This document shows, piece after piece, positions 11,101 through 24,710 of a stretch of 64,000 nt of DNA (the first letter of the stretch is position 1; every line of letters starts with the position of its first letter). A program made the position numbers and the translations under genes. Below the pieces are notes generated by a model. That model ran no database searches. It was not told where the DNA came from and saw nothing but the letters and a program-made list of their open reading frames with translations. Source of the stretch: Spirodela intermedia (Eukaryota; Streptophyta; Magnoliopsida; Alismatales; Araceae); NCBI GenBank assembly GCA_902729315.2, contig LR746269.1, forward strand, positions 7,476,231-7,540,230, given 5' to 3'.

Positions 11101-12017
11101 TAATTTTTTTGGGTCGGAATTTTTTTCATTACTTGCGCGTGAATTGATATTTTTTTTCTTCGTCAGGTTCTTTTATATTGATTTTCATAGGAAAATAAAA
11201 TTCCAGTGCCATGTTTTTCTATGGTCTTGAGGATTTAATTTTTATATTATTAAGGATTTGATCATGATTATCCATTATGGCTTGGTATTCTTGCCTTGAT
11301 TGCGCCAGGAAAGTCAACGCCAGGGAATCCAGAGGGTATCAGAGAGAGAGAGAGAGAGAGAGATAGAGAGAGAGAGAGGTTAAAATCGTTGTGAATGACA
11401 GATTATTATTTTTCCGTTGACAGTCAGCAGGGCTCCCGTGGACGATAGCCAAAGGCCAGGACACCTTCACCCCCATCAGCGCAGTCGTAAGAGCCCGTCA
11501 ACGCCGTCCATCATCATCGTATGAATATTTAATCGATAACTATATAAAACCTTATGGCACATTAAATAATTCCATCGCAGCTGCCGAAGTCGATGGTTCC
11601 AGACCCGGACGACCTGGAGCTATGGCTGAAGGTGAGTGCGTGAGTGAGTTAGTATTCGTCCCCTTCGGGTCCACGTGTCAACTGCCACGTCACGGGGGGG
11701 GGTTCCATCTCCAGGTGGACGATGAAGTCAGACAGCGGGGCTCGACCAAAGATATGATCTTCAAGATCCCGTTCCTGGTCAGCCACATCAGCTCCTTCAT
11801 GACCCTCTTCGAGGGTGACGTCATCTTGACCGGTACGTAATCTCACTCGCCTGGTAATCGTTCTCCCTCCTCGCTGACGTGGGGTTCCGACGTGGCAGGG
11901 ACTCCCCAGGGTGTGGGGCCTGTCAGAGTCGGGCAGAGGATATCCGCCGGGATAACCGGCCTTGTGGACGTCCACTTCGACGTTGGGAGGCGCCAGACCA
12001 GGCACGTCGGGGTATGA
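8198..12017 (+). CDS. FAHD1: FAHD1-type acylpyruvase / fumarylacetoacetate hydrolase family protein
   Basis: Seven exons: 8198-8410, 8529-8694, 10815-10867, 11424-11486, 11581-11631, 11715-11832 and 11899-12017; 260 aa from the first ATG. FAHD1 enzymes cleave acylpyruvates and decarboxylate oxaloacetate, usually in mitochondria. The core runs from KIVAVGRNYAAHAKELGN to the end. The metal ligands of the family are present: Glu-x-Glu in LDHEVELAVVIG and Asp in YALALDMTARE. SSMTLFEGDVILTGTPQGVGPV-type C-terminal block is intact with SFMTLFEGDVILTG split by the last intron. A second in-frame ATG at 8303 gives a 225-aa protein matching the usual plant length and has a better context; the TATA-like site at 8169 also favours 8303. 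The longer form would add about 35 residues rich in Ser, Ala and Arg, possibly a targeting peptide. Intron 1 uses a weak donor (GTTATC), and intron 2 is 2.1 kb. Confidence 0.93.
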
Positions 12018-12430
12018 GAGGTGAGTCTTTATTTTCTGCTGTTTCATTCTAGTGAGAGAGAGAGAGAGAGAGAGAAGACTATTTCAGTTTGTCGTAATTT
12101 TCTGCTGTTCATGCCAATATGAGCGAGAGCAAGAGAGAGATGAAAGACTAGTTCAGTTCGTTTTATTTTGTGCTGTTCATTCGAATGTGTGTGTGCGTGT
12201 GTGTGTGTGTGAGAGAGAGAGAGATGAAGACTAACGTTTATTGCAGAGTGTCTATTACTGATTGGAGCGTACAAGCGGCTGCATGGCGTAGAAATAATTG
12301 CCCATAACGTACATACATCGAAGCAAGACTACCGGTCCATCAGCAGAGGACAAGAGCAGGTTGACAGCAGATATGGGGTGCAACTCTACGAGCCCACTCT
12401 GGCCCTGCCGAACTGCTCAGGCCCTGCCGG
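12018..12430. other. Between convergent FAHD1 and ERF
   Basis: FAHD1 3' UTR with GA and GT microsatellites at about 12052-12074 and 12186-12225. A donor-like GGTGAGT follows the stop codon. No gene seen. Confidence 0.4.
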
Positions 12431-12711
12431 TCATCCGCTTCCGTCTTCCAGGAACCTCAGATACGATTCCGTGGACGGCTGGCAACCGCCACCGCCCGTC
12501 GCCGCCGGCGGCGGCTCCTCCGCGCTGGGGAACTTGACCTTCGCCTTCTTGCCGCGGAGTGCGCCGAGCCGCCCGGTCGTAGGTGCGCGCGGCGTCCTCG
12601 GCGGTGCCGAAGGTGCCGAGCCACAGGCGGGCTCCCTTCATGGGGTCTCTTATCTCCGCCGCCCACTTCCCCCACGGCTGCCTCCGGACCACCCTGTACC
12701 GGTTCTCCCTA

Positions 12712-12768
<57 letters not shown>

Positions 12769-12833
12769 ACCTCCTCCGCCGCGCCGCCGCCGCACGGGGG
12801 CCACTGGTCCGTGCCGATCCCTCCGCCGTACAT
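12431..12833 (-). pseudogene. AP2/ERF transcription factor with frameshift, group VII-like
   Basis: The start at 12833 is preceded by an in-frame stop (12846-12848). The order is a short N-terminus MYGGGIGTD, a run of 17 prolines from a GCC-repeat tract (12715-12763), then an AP2 domain: [45 protein letters not shown]. At about 12560 one extra base shifts the frame. The expected end of the domain ([11 protein letters not shown]) and a tail ending in [10 protein letters not shown] with a stop at 12431-12433 continue in another frame. The open frame otherwise runs on to 12417. The domain also departs from consensus YRGVRQRPWG. The KG after RDP and the RRLRGKKAK stretch resemble ethylene-response group VII. 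A sequencing error cannot be excluded, in which case it would be a working gene. Confidence 0.7.
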
Positions 12834-13389
12834 GTCGGCGAGCTTCTAGAGAAGAGATGGAGAGGACTTACGCAAGGATTCACTCACCCTCTTTAATGGG
12901 GACTCTCATCTGCAGACCTGTATGGACTGCCAAAGTACACGGTACCGTCGCCGGCAGCCCCCGGCTTTGCTGCTCCCAATCTTTACTGTCTCTATCTCAA
13001 TTGATGGAGGCTGGCTGAAGAAGAAAACCCACCAATTTAGCAAGAGAATGACAGGAGGTTAACAGGCGCTCCTGCCAAGACTCAGATTTGGTAAATGAAC
13101 AAGATCAAGACTGCGAGTAAGGAAGCAAAGAACAAAAAGCAAGGGGCGGGGAGGGAGGGGAAAATCTTTACAACGGTCAAAAAGAATGGGGCTCATTGGT
13201 TGCTCCCGAAAGACTTCCGACAGCTCTGTCGGATGAACGCCGAGGGCCTCCCACGGGTCCACAGACTCCCGCTCTCTCTGCTGCAGCTGAGCCATTTATC
13301 TACGCCGAGGACGCCGCAGTCTCAAGGTCCCTCTTACTATTTCTACTGATTTCTTCTCTTGGGAGCCTCTCTGGCCCTGGTTTCACGGA
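12834..13389. other. RSH1 3' flank and ERF 5' flank
   Basis: The 556 bp between the RSH1 stop codon and the ERF start, both genes being on the minus strand. It must contain the RSH1 3' UTR. No other gene seen. Confidence 0.4.
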
Positions 13390-16006
13390 CTAGCACTCAA
13401 GGAAGTGCCCGTTCTCTGAAGGGCTGGCCCAGCTGCAGCCCGCAGACCAGCTAAGAACACCCAGGATCAAATCCACGCCGGAACAAGCATCTACCTGCAA
13501 AATTTAAGAGAATATATAAAAAAATAAATACACAGAAAATAAAAAATACCCTCTTTGAGCAAAGAAGCATGGAATGATGAATGGAGAACCCCAGGGGGTG
13601 ATGATGATTACCAGATCCTCTACTGTTCCCTCGATGTGAAACAACATAACGCCCATGCCCTTTCTCCGGTCGATCTCCGCCTGCTCATCCAAAAAAATTG
13701 CAGTCGAGTGAAATACTGTCTTGATTTCTTTCAAGAAAACTCACGATAACAAAGGCAGGCATGAGTGATTGGTTCTCAGTTGGATGGTCCAATAAATGAA
13801 CTACAAGGCTAAGTGATCGGCTTTCATAGGCTCATATTTGTGAAAATAAGATGGCGATTATTTCTTTTTTTTTTGCTAATTGGTTCTGAGGTGGATGGCC
13901 CTATAGCTCTAGCATTCGGCATCTCTTCAAACTGATTCAGGGCTGGGTCATGATATCAGCGCCACTCACCACACAAGAACAGATAGTAATGCTGGCAGCC
14001 GTCAGAGCAGACGTAACTTCTGCCATCATTCCTGCCAATGGAAGGAATGCCGATTAGCTTTGTCTGACTGGAACAGAGGTCCAAACATTAGAAAAACATG
14101 AGCACATGACGATCTGAAATCCAAGAAAAATTTGATTCTAGAGGAAGAAGAAGAAAACAACAAATGAGGGGAGAAATCTACAATGAGATGACTTTGCGGA
14201 GGTGGGTTTTCTTTTCTTGTTTACGTATATTTCAAAGATGACTTACGATTTGATACTGATCAGGAAAACAATGCTAATACTTAGCTCAGTTCTCTTATAA
14301 CTCGGATTGAAACATCAGAAAAAAATGAGCACAGGGCAGAAGAAATTCAAGAAAACTATGGGTCTAGAAATATAATCAAATACAATGAAATGGACTGTTT
14401 ACTCTTTGGCCTGCAAATATTCAAGAGATCACTAAAGATTGCAATATAGGAAAAACAGTGCCAACCAACCTAGTTTCACCAAGAATAGGATGAAAATTCT
14501 AATAAAAATGATTCAAGAGAAAATAACGCAATGAAATCAAACGAGGTGTCTTCTTTCCCTGAAGATTACAATATTGGTGGAGGGCTACCACCTGGCAAAG
14601 AAGAGCTTCAGATGAGACAACCAACCTCGGCGGTCAATGCAGACCACACAAAACCATTGGATCGGATGCGATTCCAAGCTGTGCCACGATGCCACCTTGC
14701 TCGCCTTCCAGCTCTCTAGGCCTGGGAGAGCCTCCTTGTACATGGGAATATTCGCATGCATCATCCCCGTGATGCTGCTGCCCTGCAGAGTCGCCCTCCC
14801 ATTGATTCTAAGGCTCGTGGGCTGCAGACCTTTGCTGTGCTTCCCATTGATCCTTGGGGTCATGCCCACATTTCCATCAGGAACGTGGTCCTCGTCATCC
14901 CCTCTCCTCGCAGAGGAAATCTGCCCGAAGTTCATGGCAAGCTTCTTCCACATGAACTTCTCTTCAGCCTCGCGGAAGAACTCGGGAAGCAGCACATCAC
15001 TGTCGTTGTTGTCCTCGACATCCGAAACGAAGCTCTTGACGGCATCCGCTGTTATTTCCATGGCAGAGTTCGCAGCTTGCTCTCTCAAAAACTGGCCCAA
15101 AAAGAAATTTATTACTGGGAGGAAGGGACGCTGAGAAAACTTCTTAACCATAATTTTGCTTTAAAATAAAAATTACCTTCATGATCTTGTGCCGTGCACT
15201 CCGTGTTTTTGCATGTCTCAGCCATTGCTGATGTCTTTGGAAGGCAGATTTGCTGGACAACGCCTGAAATAGATGGGATTTGGAGTTGGAAATGTGTGCC
15301 CGGATATATTTCTTTCATGAATTAAATGTAGCATAAGTCCAATTAAGGAAGAAGAGGAGAGAAAACAGTCCTCCCCACTCCGTTTTCATAGAACTTCATG
15401 AGGAACAGAAACCAGAGATAGGAGAGATTACACTGACCTCATAGGTAATTATTTCCACAACTTCGGCGTTGGCGAGGACATGCATAGGAGAGACGAGACT
15501 GCCATTGACCTGTAAAAGAGAATCAGAGTCAAACCTTTGATAGCCTTTGAAATCTGGTCATCAGCATTGAAAAGGACAGCAGGAAACCTTTGCAGCCACC
15601 ATCTTGTTGCCAATCTCGGTGTGTATCAGGTAAGCAAAGTCGATCACTGTGGCTCCCTTGGGTAGATTTTTTATCTGCGTGAGAAACAAGATGAGTGAGA
15701 TCTTGGAGTAACATGTGGGTGTGCTGTATGCATATCCATTCTATCCCCTACCTCTCCCTTTGGAGTGAAGACAAAGACGCGAGTCCCCAACAGGTCCCGC
15801 ATTATAGTATCCACAAATTCCCGGGAACTCATATTGCCCACAAATTCCTCCTGCCACTCTCTTATCGCATTGAGCCAACCAACCTGGAATTGGAATATTT
15901 TAATTTGCACCAACCCTCTTTCCAAGTGTCAAAAATGAAGTAAACAGTATATATATATATATATATATACTCTTCCACAAAACGAGTGTATGTGTGTGTG
16001 TGTGTA

Positions 16007-16079
<73 letters not shown>

Positions 16080-19000
16080 AATTAATAAACAAAGTTGATG
16101 CAATACCCTCAAAACGATGTCTGAATTTTTGAGACAGACTGTTTTCCCTCTTGAGCTTCTTCCACCAGGCATGCCATTACTCTCTGGACCAGGAACGCCT
16201 TTCCCAGAATAGTGAGCGGCAATACCTCTTTCAGCTATCAGATCCATCTCTTCTGTTCGTATCTAACAAAACACCAATGAACGAAATATTTTAAAGACGA
16301 AGACTAGAGTGCAGGGCAACAATGGAGAGAAGCGATAACTGTACTTCTATCCAGTTATTCAACGATAGGCGTACCTGTACTTCTAGCCTGAACATACTCT
16401 CATACAGAAACGGAATCACATTTGTGTGCAGACTTTGATAGCCATTGGGTTTTGGCGTGGCAATGTAGTCTTTTATCTGTTGCAATGAGAGGCATTGCTT
16501 GAGACGCATATTAAACATAATCCTTCCATCACAATATCAGAATGTCGAAAGAACTTACAGATCTTGGAACGGGGCTCCAAATCCCATGAATCAGACCAAG
16601 AACATGGTAACATATCTGCCCATCCACGTTAGAAATCAGTCCATAAAAGCCCGGGGAAGGGGAAGGTGTGGGGTGGTTAAGTGCCTTGGTGTTAATAAGG
16701 AAATGGCATCACCTGCTTAGCATTACACAAGGGCCCAACTCCAATCCGTGTTTTTGGTCTTATGATAATCCGGAGCTGGAAAATAAAAGGGTATCAGTAA
16801 CACAAGTCAAAAACCAACGGAATAGTTGAATGCCATATATCACAAAGGAACTACAAGACCAACCTGGGCAATATGGTTGATCTCATTTATTGACCCTTTG
16901 CATTTTAGCATGGCTTTATACACACTGAAAACAGAAACAGCCACTGTGAGATCATTAATAGATTGATACACAATTCCGAGGAGAGTGTAAGAACCAATGC
17001 AGGGAAATCAATAGATAACTAATCCTGACAATATTTTCTGCATGACAGCGGAAAGAAGAACAAAAGTCAACACTGTCATCATAATGCATTGCAAAAGATG
17101 CATCAAGATAGAAAAGAAAGTGGTATAAAGATGAGGATATTAACAATAGCAACTATGCCCTAAAGACACAAAATCATTCCATGGCCCCCTCCATTTCCAA
17201 ATGTAAAAACTGATCACCTCTCATGCACAGGTGACAAGATGATTGTCAACCTGATGGCAAGCCACATTACCACAGATGAAAGGACAGCCATTAGCCCAAA
17301 AAATAAATAATTCGGCAAAGCAACCAAATATTTCTTCCTGATGATAGCACGGCCCTATTTACTCATTTAATCCATTTTCCATTTATTTATTCCCATTTTA
17401 ACTTCTGTTCGAGCACTTTTGGATTAAAAGTGGTAAATCTGAGTGCTTCCCACATAAATTGGAAGCAGGATATGACCTAAAATGTTTATGTATAGCTTGC
17501 TCATGCTGATTGATCATAATCATACGTCACCTAGCAGGAACAATAATTCTAAAAGAAGCTGGGATTGGAGATAAAGAAACTAAAAGGAAAGTGCCTTAAC
17601 CTGTACGGTTCCTTACAGACAGAACGTATCTCTGTTGTCACTGTCATGAGATCCAGGAGCTGGTCTTCCTTCATCTTTTCCGTTAGAACTCTCTTCGCCT
17701 ATGGAGGCAAACAAGTCATGAGAAAAAATGTATTCGTCTTGAAAAACATCCAGACAATTATCTGGAGACTTGACAGTGACCAGCACAAAAGCATACGGTC
17801 TAGTGATATTTGCACATGCTAAATTTAGTGGAAGAAAACGACAGCAAATTACCTCGTCGAGTTCTTTTTCATGCTCTTTGTACAGTTCCTCAACTCTTTT
17901 CTTGATCTTGGTATAATCATGAACATTGGTGTACATGAATGACAGATTTTCTAGTTCGGACTGTTAAAAGTTAAAAGTAAATAGAAAACGTAAGTTTCTA
18001 ATATTCACATAAAACTGCGAAAAAAATATGAATAGGACCAAAAAACATTCAACCATTACACTAGGGAAAAAATTTAGAGGTGAGAATAATGACAGTATAA
18101 ATTTTACACAGAGAGTAATACCCAAGTGCACAAATTATAGTGAAAATCCTTTTCTCCTGAGAAAGTGGAGGACAAATGACACAGAATAGGTCATGGTAGA
18201 AGAGATGCAAAGAGAAAAAAAAGAGTCAAAATATTGGAATCATGACCGAATAAAAATGAAAAACGTGATCAACCTTGGCTGATAAGTTTTTGAACACCCT
18301 GGCTGGAAGCATATGATGCTTTTTAATTCCTGAAATGCCTTGATCACAGTGGATAATGTAGAGAAGTATACCTCAAATAATCACATCAACCCAAACCAAA
18401 CATTCACATGCTGCCAACAGTTCCAGTGGTATCTTGGCAAGCCCCTCTCTAGATAATTACCATGATGGGGATCTTGGTCACTATGTGATGTGACAAATTT
18501 GGGTATGATAACAGGTTGAAAAGCTCTGCCTAGGGGATTATTTTGATCTTAAAATATAAAATCTTTGGATCTCATTATTTGGATCGTCTAATCACACCTT
18601 GTACCGTTGATCATTATTTTGGATCTCAACAACCCAATATTTATTGAAAAAAGATGGCAACATCAATTAGGTTCTCAAGAGATTTCTTTTCATACACAAT
18701 TGCACAGTCAGAGAAATGCAAATAAATTTTTACGAGCATTTACATCTAAGAATAAATAGTGAACACCATGGATACAATTGTCTATTCTTTCTCCACCATG
18801 GACAATTTATTCAGGAATCAGATGTCTGGCATTGCATTTTAAGGCCTTGTTGAAATATTCGAGCCATGCCAAAAGACACAGTTGATACTTACACAGTTTA
18901 AATAAAAATGATACAGCTCAGCCGATTATACCTTAATCTGGTACATTCCAAGTAACTTTGCTAAAGGAGCAAAGACCTGAAGCGTCTCTAATGCGATTGC

Positions 19001-22000
19001 AGACTGCATATAAACGGATGAATAAAATCACTAAGCCATTATGTGTGCTAATTATGAAAGTCTAGACAGAAGCACAGATACCTGCTTATGTTGAGGCATG
19101 TGTGACAGAGTACGCATGTTGTGGAGCCTGTCAGCTAATTTAACAATTATCACACGAACCTAGAAAAAGGAAAGGAAGTCAATCTCTATCGAGGCAAAAT
19201 TCAACAGATAAGCACAGGAACAAACCTCTTCTGTCATGGCAAGGAACATCTGCCGAAGGTCGTCAGCTTTCACATCCTGTACTGAACTAGTGGTATCCTT
19301 GCACTGCAATTTACCAAGCTTGGACACCTGTTTAAAAAGATACCAAAGCATAATTGAAGAAGAGATCCACCAAGTTCACATAAATGTGAGTAATGAAATG
19401 CAGCACCTTGGTCTCTCCCTCTACAATGCGACGGACAGTGGCACCAAACTCCCTTTCAATTCTATCAAATGTAACAACATTTGTGTCTTCAACAGTGTCA
19501 TGTAACAGGCCTGCAGCAATCGATTCCCAATCCAACTCCTGCCAGAAACGAACCAACATCATTTAAACACAGCAACCAGCCGAATGAGAACAATCTTCAA
19601 CTAAAAGGGCATAGAGCATGTAAAATCGCTGCATACCAGTTCCCCAAGAATACATGCTACTTCAACTGGATGAATGATGAAAGGTTCACCACTTCGCCTC
19701 TTCTGTCCACTGTGAGCATCAAAGGCGAGCTGCACTGACCAATAATCATATTCACATCCACTTGAGACTGTCAGGCTGAGACTTTAACCAAAATGGCACT
19801 TCGGAATTTGATAAAGTTATGACACAGAGAATGAAGTGAAAGCTCTACAACACCAGAATATTTTATCGCTAAAACCCAAGAAACGAAATTTCTGATTATG
19901 GTGATCGACACGGATGCAAGCACAAATTAATACCCATATTTTGGCTAAAGAAACACATATTCTAACACTAGTTAGTGACACAGCGTATAGATCCCCAACA
20001 CCGGGATAACAAACTTACTTTCCTCATATGAGATATTAATTGGAAGTATACCTTCAAAGCGTCTTTGACAAAATTTATCTCCTCCGGTGGAAGGTATGAA
20101 ATAACTGGTTCCAAACCCTACGAAATTAAAACAGAAAAAGGAAAAGGGGTATATTCCATCAGCTATATTGATGTTAGATAAACATCACGGCTACAATGCA
20201 GTCAGATATTGAAAGAAACAACAGCTAAAGGAGACTAAAACGCACTGTTCCCTTTAGAGATTTTCTTTTGCAAAGGTAAAAGACCATGACCAGAAATATT
20301 GTGTTTTTTCCTTCTCTTGCTTCGCCCAGCCTGGTGGCAGTAATTTTTGCCAATTCTGCAAACATGCTTCTGGCAGCAAGCAAGCAACCTCAAAAATGAA
20401 TGTATCTATCCGATACAGTCGGGGTTTCCACCAAGAGTGTCAGCAGGCCAGCCATGTAATGAATAACATGTCCATGTTCAAGCCATGTGACATAATGAAT
20501 ACTTCCTGAATTAGCTACATTTTCCAAGAGAAGGATCCATATCAGCAATTTCCACCCCATTTGTCTATTTAGGTTCCCTCATTTTATTGTGGAACATGAT
20601 GATTCCCACTTTCTTATTTAACGAGGATTTCATCGAGAAGGAAATAAGGAAAGCATCCACAACATCCCAACCTTATTCCTAATTAAACTCTTACCCTATC
20701 ATGATGTAACACATCAGGACTTGTTTCACCCCTTTTGACTAGCATACCAGTTTACCCATATAAGAAAAAGGTATCGAAAAAGAATTGCATATATTTTTTT
20801 AGGTCAAAAGGCATAAAATTGAGAAGCATCAAACAACTCGGCACATCTAAAACGTAGCTGTGATCCGATTAATTCCAATAGCGCCATACCTCCCACAATG
20901 TTTCGCAGGAGAACTCAGAGGCCTCTGAAAATGATGAAGAACATCTTAACCTCCACTTTCGACCAGGAAGAGATAAAAATTTATATCTCGTAGTTTTCTC
21001 AGAGACCAAATAATCAGTGGCAATTGAGTTGTTATCTCCATCATCAAGGGCTTCATATCTCCACACAGTCTGTAATTCAAGAAATCATTACAATAAAGAT
21101 TCCAGCATAACATAGAAAAATTAGGACAACAGGTAGAGTTATGAATAAGAAAGTTCATCTTCTCATAAAGATGGGACTTCAATTCTCACGAGAAACCAAG
21201 CATCTGATGATCACGGTTATAGATATCAAGGAGTGGTAAACTTGAGCAACCTTGTTGGAGAGAACACTGCTATTTAAATTAAAATATTGAGCATAATTTA
21301 ATATAGATTTACATTCTTGCAGAATATGAATGTAAATGGTCAAATCATTGATAAGGATGCAGGCTAAATTTGGATAAGACTGAGAAAAAAAATCTAATAT
21401 GCATCAGCTAAGCAAATAATAAACTCGGTCAATATATGAAGCTAGAATTGGGGGAGCATGTAAATGATTCTTTCCATCAGACTCCAAGAGACTAAAGACT
21501 AGTGTCTCTGTTGATAAAAAATTTCAAGTTTGCAACCCCACAATCGTATAACGTTTCAAAAAAGAGGATTCAAATCCTGGGTCTTTTACAGAAAACACTA
21601 GCTTCTTCACCATCTTCTTGCATGATAGTCCTTGTCATCTTGCTGTGGTACTCTGCATTATTATCGTTTCTGACCAAAGTCTGTTTTCATCATCTAAAAG
21701 AAAAAGAGTCTACAGTATTGAATTACACATTTGAAACCCCCCTCTAAAAAAGAGGTAAATCAAAAAATAACTAATGGTATTGCGTTATGAACTTCAAGAT
21801 TTGTGAACTACCCTCAACTTTATTTTGCGTGAAAAAAATATTTCAGCTTATACATTATCAGAGCAGCACACTAGAATTTTCCCATGGGAGCTGTTCCTGA
21901 TATGAATATCCGGATAAATGAACCCATCAATGATTTTTCTCGTTGAGACTGATGAATGAACGCAAGGCTAAACAATGCATGAAGTGCAGGAGGAAACCAT

Positions 22001-23079
22001 TGACCATCTACTGGTGATATGTGTCATGGGAAAGATTATCTTCAACACAGTCCATTTTTCAACTAAGGAGTTTGGTAGTGATGCCTTATTAGATGACAGC
22101 ATTAGCTTCACGTAGAACAAATTGGTGGGATATGATGTCTCTACTAGCCCAAATAATAAATTGCTACTGCGCTCGGCAACATCTTGCGTTCTCTTTATTT
22201 TTGTCACAATTGGAAGAAGATCTAAGCCCAGGATGACCTTAGGTTTTCTGCAAATTTAGGATTCAGAAGGAAGAAAATTCTTGATGACGGATGAGACCCT
22301 AAACCCTGAGATTCTGGAGCATAAGTGGTGGTCAGCATCAGTCCAAGACTCGTCAGATTGGGGATATTCCGCATGAACTACTAATCTATGATAGTATAAT
22401 GGAGACGAAAAGGGTCAATTACCTGAAGAAAAATTCAGGAGAATCTGAAGTTTTCATGCTGTTTTCGGAAGAAATTCTTTCCCTTTCTGTTATTTTGTGG
22501 CCTCTTTCGGTTTACAAATCTCACTTAGTTATTTTTGAAGAACAGAAAAAAGGAAAAAGTTCTCCGGAATAAAATCGCCACCGTTTTCAAACGAAGATGG
22601 GTGTAACTAGCGATTGCTTAAAACCCAATTCATCAACTGGAGTGAACGTGTGGTTCTTTCATCGGAGAACAAGAGAGGGATGAGAACTTCATCAGTTAGT
22701 ATTGCTCACAGGAATTCCACGGCACAACAATTCCCGGCCTCCTACCCGTCCGTCGAGCGGGGAGCATTGAGGCTGCGTCGTGCTCGCGAGGAACCCCGTT
22801 AGAGTCCTCGGAGCTTTCCACGCGCAGGAAATAACGCTGCATTCGTACCTCCCCCCGCCGCCGTTCCCGCTGGACAGCCTGCGCACCTTCAGACACTCCA
22901 CGGACACTGCATGATCCGGCGAAACACCGATCCTTCGTCACGCTCCAACTCAATCCGAAACCCTCGGAAAATAAGAAACCAACGAAGATGTGGGGGGACT
23001 CGCAGTAGGAGGAATCCGCGGGGAGGCGAGAGGACTGGGGGAGGGGAGCGCTACCGGACATAGACTGCGCAGAAGCCAT
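13390..23079 (-). CDS. RSH1: RSH1, chloroplast RelA/SpoT homologue
   Basis: 24 exons, all GT-AG and in phase, give 889 aa: 23079-23055, 22906-22710, 21069-20890, 20117-20052, 19729-19637, 19538-19407, 19327-19226, 19159-19082, 19003-18932, 17960-17853, 17698-17601, 16924-16864, 16775-16713, 16615-16559, 16476-16375, 16262-16107, 15883-15752, 15674-15588, 15509-15438, 15263-15177, 15091-14626, 14031-13970, 13680-13612, 13494-13390. A plastid-targeting N-terminus ([13 protein letters not shown]) is followed by the HD hydrolase domain with HDTVEDT and [11 protein letters not shown] intact. The synthetase domain follows ([17 protein letters not shown]), then TGS ([22 protein letters not shown]) and a C-terminal ACT domain. 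The usual bacterial GRPKHIYSI stretch is replaced by CKEPYSVYKAM, as in other plant RSH1, so it is probably a (p)ppGpp hydrolase with little synthesis. The first intron splits the SMSV/SVEC stretch; without it no in-frame ATG exists. Confidence 0.95.
15949..16076. repeat. Compound AT/GT/GA microsatellite in an RSH1 intron
   Basis: Consecutive (AT)n, (GT)n with interruptions and a long (GA)n of about 58 bp, all within the intron between exons 16262-16107 and 15883-15752. On the transcribed strand this is a long CT tract close to the 3' exon. Confidence 0.95.
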
Positions 23080-24710
23080 CCCTGGCTACGATGCCGGGTG
23101 CTCATCAAGAAACCCCAACGACAAGAAGAGCTCCGGGTTGACACTCCGCGCCGTGGATGGTTGCGGAGACGCAGAATTGTGCTCCAAACGGAGCGCTCAT
23201 GCGAAGGTGGACTCGAGAAGAGAGTTTCCTGCGACCGGCGGGCCGAACCAGCGTGTCCCAATTCCGACGTCCTGATAACACACAGAGAAATCGTTCCCTT
23301 CCGCCAGAATCACCGATAACAGAGCGCCAGCGAGCGCGCGACCAAGAGAGCGAGAGAGAGAGAGAGAGAGAGAGGGAGGGAGGGTGGGTGGCTGTGGGCA
23401 GGGTGGACGAGACGAAGAGGAGGAGATAGAAAAGGGTACGGAGGCCACACAAAAGGCAGCTGCGGCAAAACCCAAGGGGATATTTTTCTCCCTTCCACCT
23501 CCACACGGAACCTGAAATATGCATGGCCTCGTAAGAAAATATAAAAATAGACTCAGACGACCGGCGACACTCGCCCCTCGTGAGGTCGAGACCAGAGCTA
23601 GCCGTCAGACCCACGGAAACATGGCGGCGAGGATGGCGGCCGAGCAGATGCCCCGTCGGATCGTAATCCGGCGGCTGCAGTGACACTGGGTCAGCGGGTA
23701 CTTCCCTGCCAAGTATCGCATGACACGAGTCTATTCCCAGCTCCCCCCTCCTTTGGAAATGGATCGCGTTTCATGACGTATGGGGCCCTTCAGGAGCGGT
23801 AGAGAGGTGAGGGGAGCTCCCTTCTTTTCATGGCTGAAGAGGCGTCTCCTCTCGTCCTGTCGCCATCTGACGACGACTCGACGGGAGTCTCTCTCTCATC
23901 TCTAACCCCCTGGGTTCGCACGTAGGAAATCCCGCACATGTCCGATTTTTTAAAAAAATCAACTGAGGATGAACGCCAGCAAAGCATCATACATATGCAA
24001 CAAAGTAATAATAAAAATTATCCAAGAGAAGAACTATTCAGGAACTGAAAAATTATTTAATTTAGCAAAAAATAAAAAATATCGGATCAGATAATCAGAA
24101 CCAACAAGCAAAGAAGGAAAGCCAGACCTGGGTTCAGATGCACGGCCAAGAATAATTTTCTTCCACGAAAAAAAATTCATTTTTTTAACAAAAATCAGGT
24201 GGGTCCTTGGATCAACAACATCAAGGAGCAATGACTGCTACTTGGGCCGATTCATCAAAGGGAAATCAATATATACATAAATATCTATGATGGTCATCAC
24301 TATCAGTTGCCATTTATGAAGGCAGGCATATGGCATGAACCCAGTCTTCATTAGGTCGGATCAAATAACCAGCATCTAAGGGAAAGCCCCGATTGCACAT
24401 GATGATCCATCTGAATTCATCACACCGTTGACCCAATGCAGCTCATCCGTGTATTTGACTTTCAATCAGCCTCATGGGTCAAATAATGGACAAATCGAAC
24501 GAGCATCTACATCTGGTTACACTGAAGGACCCTCAACCAGTCCCTTGCATCGATATGGAATTAATCGGCTCATCATGCTTCACATCAAAATCGGTTTATT
24601 GGGAGGATAGAGTTAGAAAACGATGTTCAGTGTCATTGAAACTTGGGTCAACATCGTTTCAAGAAGCACCATTAAAATAGAAGGCAAGAATGATCACAGC
24701 TCCACCGAGC
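23080..24710. other. RSH1 5' flank and MORF3 3' flank
   Basis: GC-rich 5' UTR and promoter of RSH1 (23080-23900) with a GA tract at 23351-23373, then AT-richer DNA to the MORF3 stop. The open frames here on both strands are not supported by any similarity. Confidence 0.4.

Noticed and set aside
12457-12883. Arg-rich and Gly-rich alternative frames over the GCC repeat
   Set aside because: Shadow frames of the proline tract in the ERF gene.
21560-21590. GATTCAAATCC resembling a tRNA T-arm
   Set aside because: No acceptor stem, D-arm or anticodon arm around it; it lies in an RSH1 intron.
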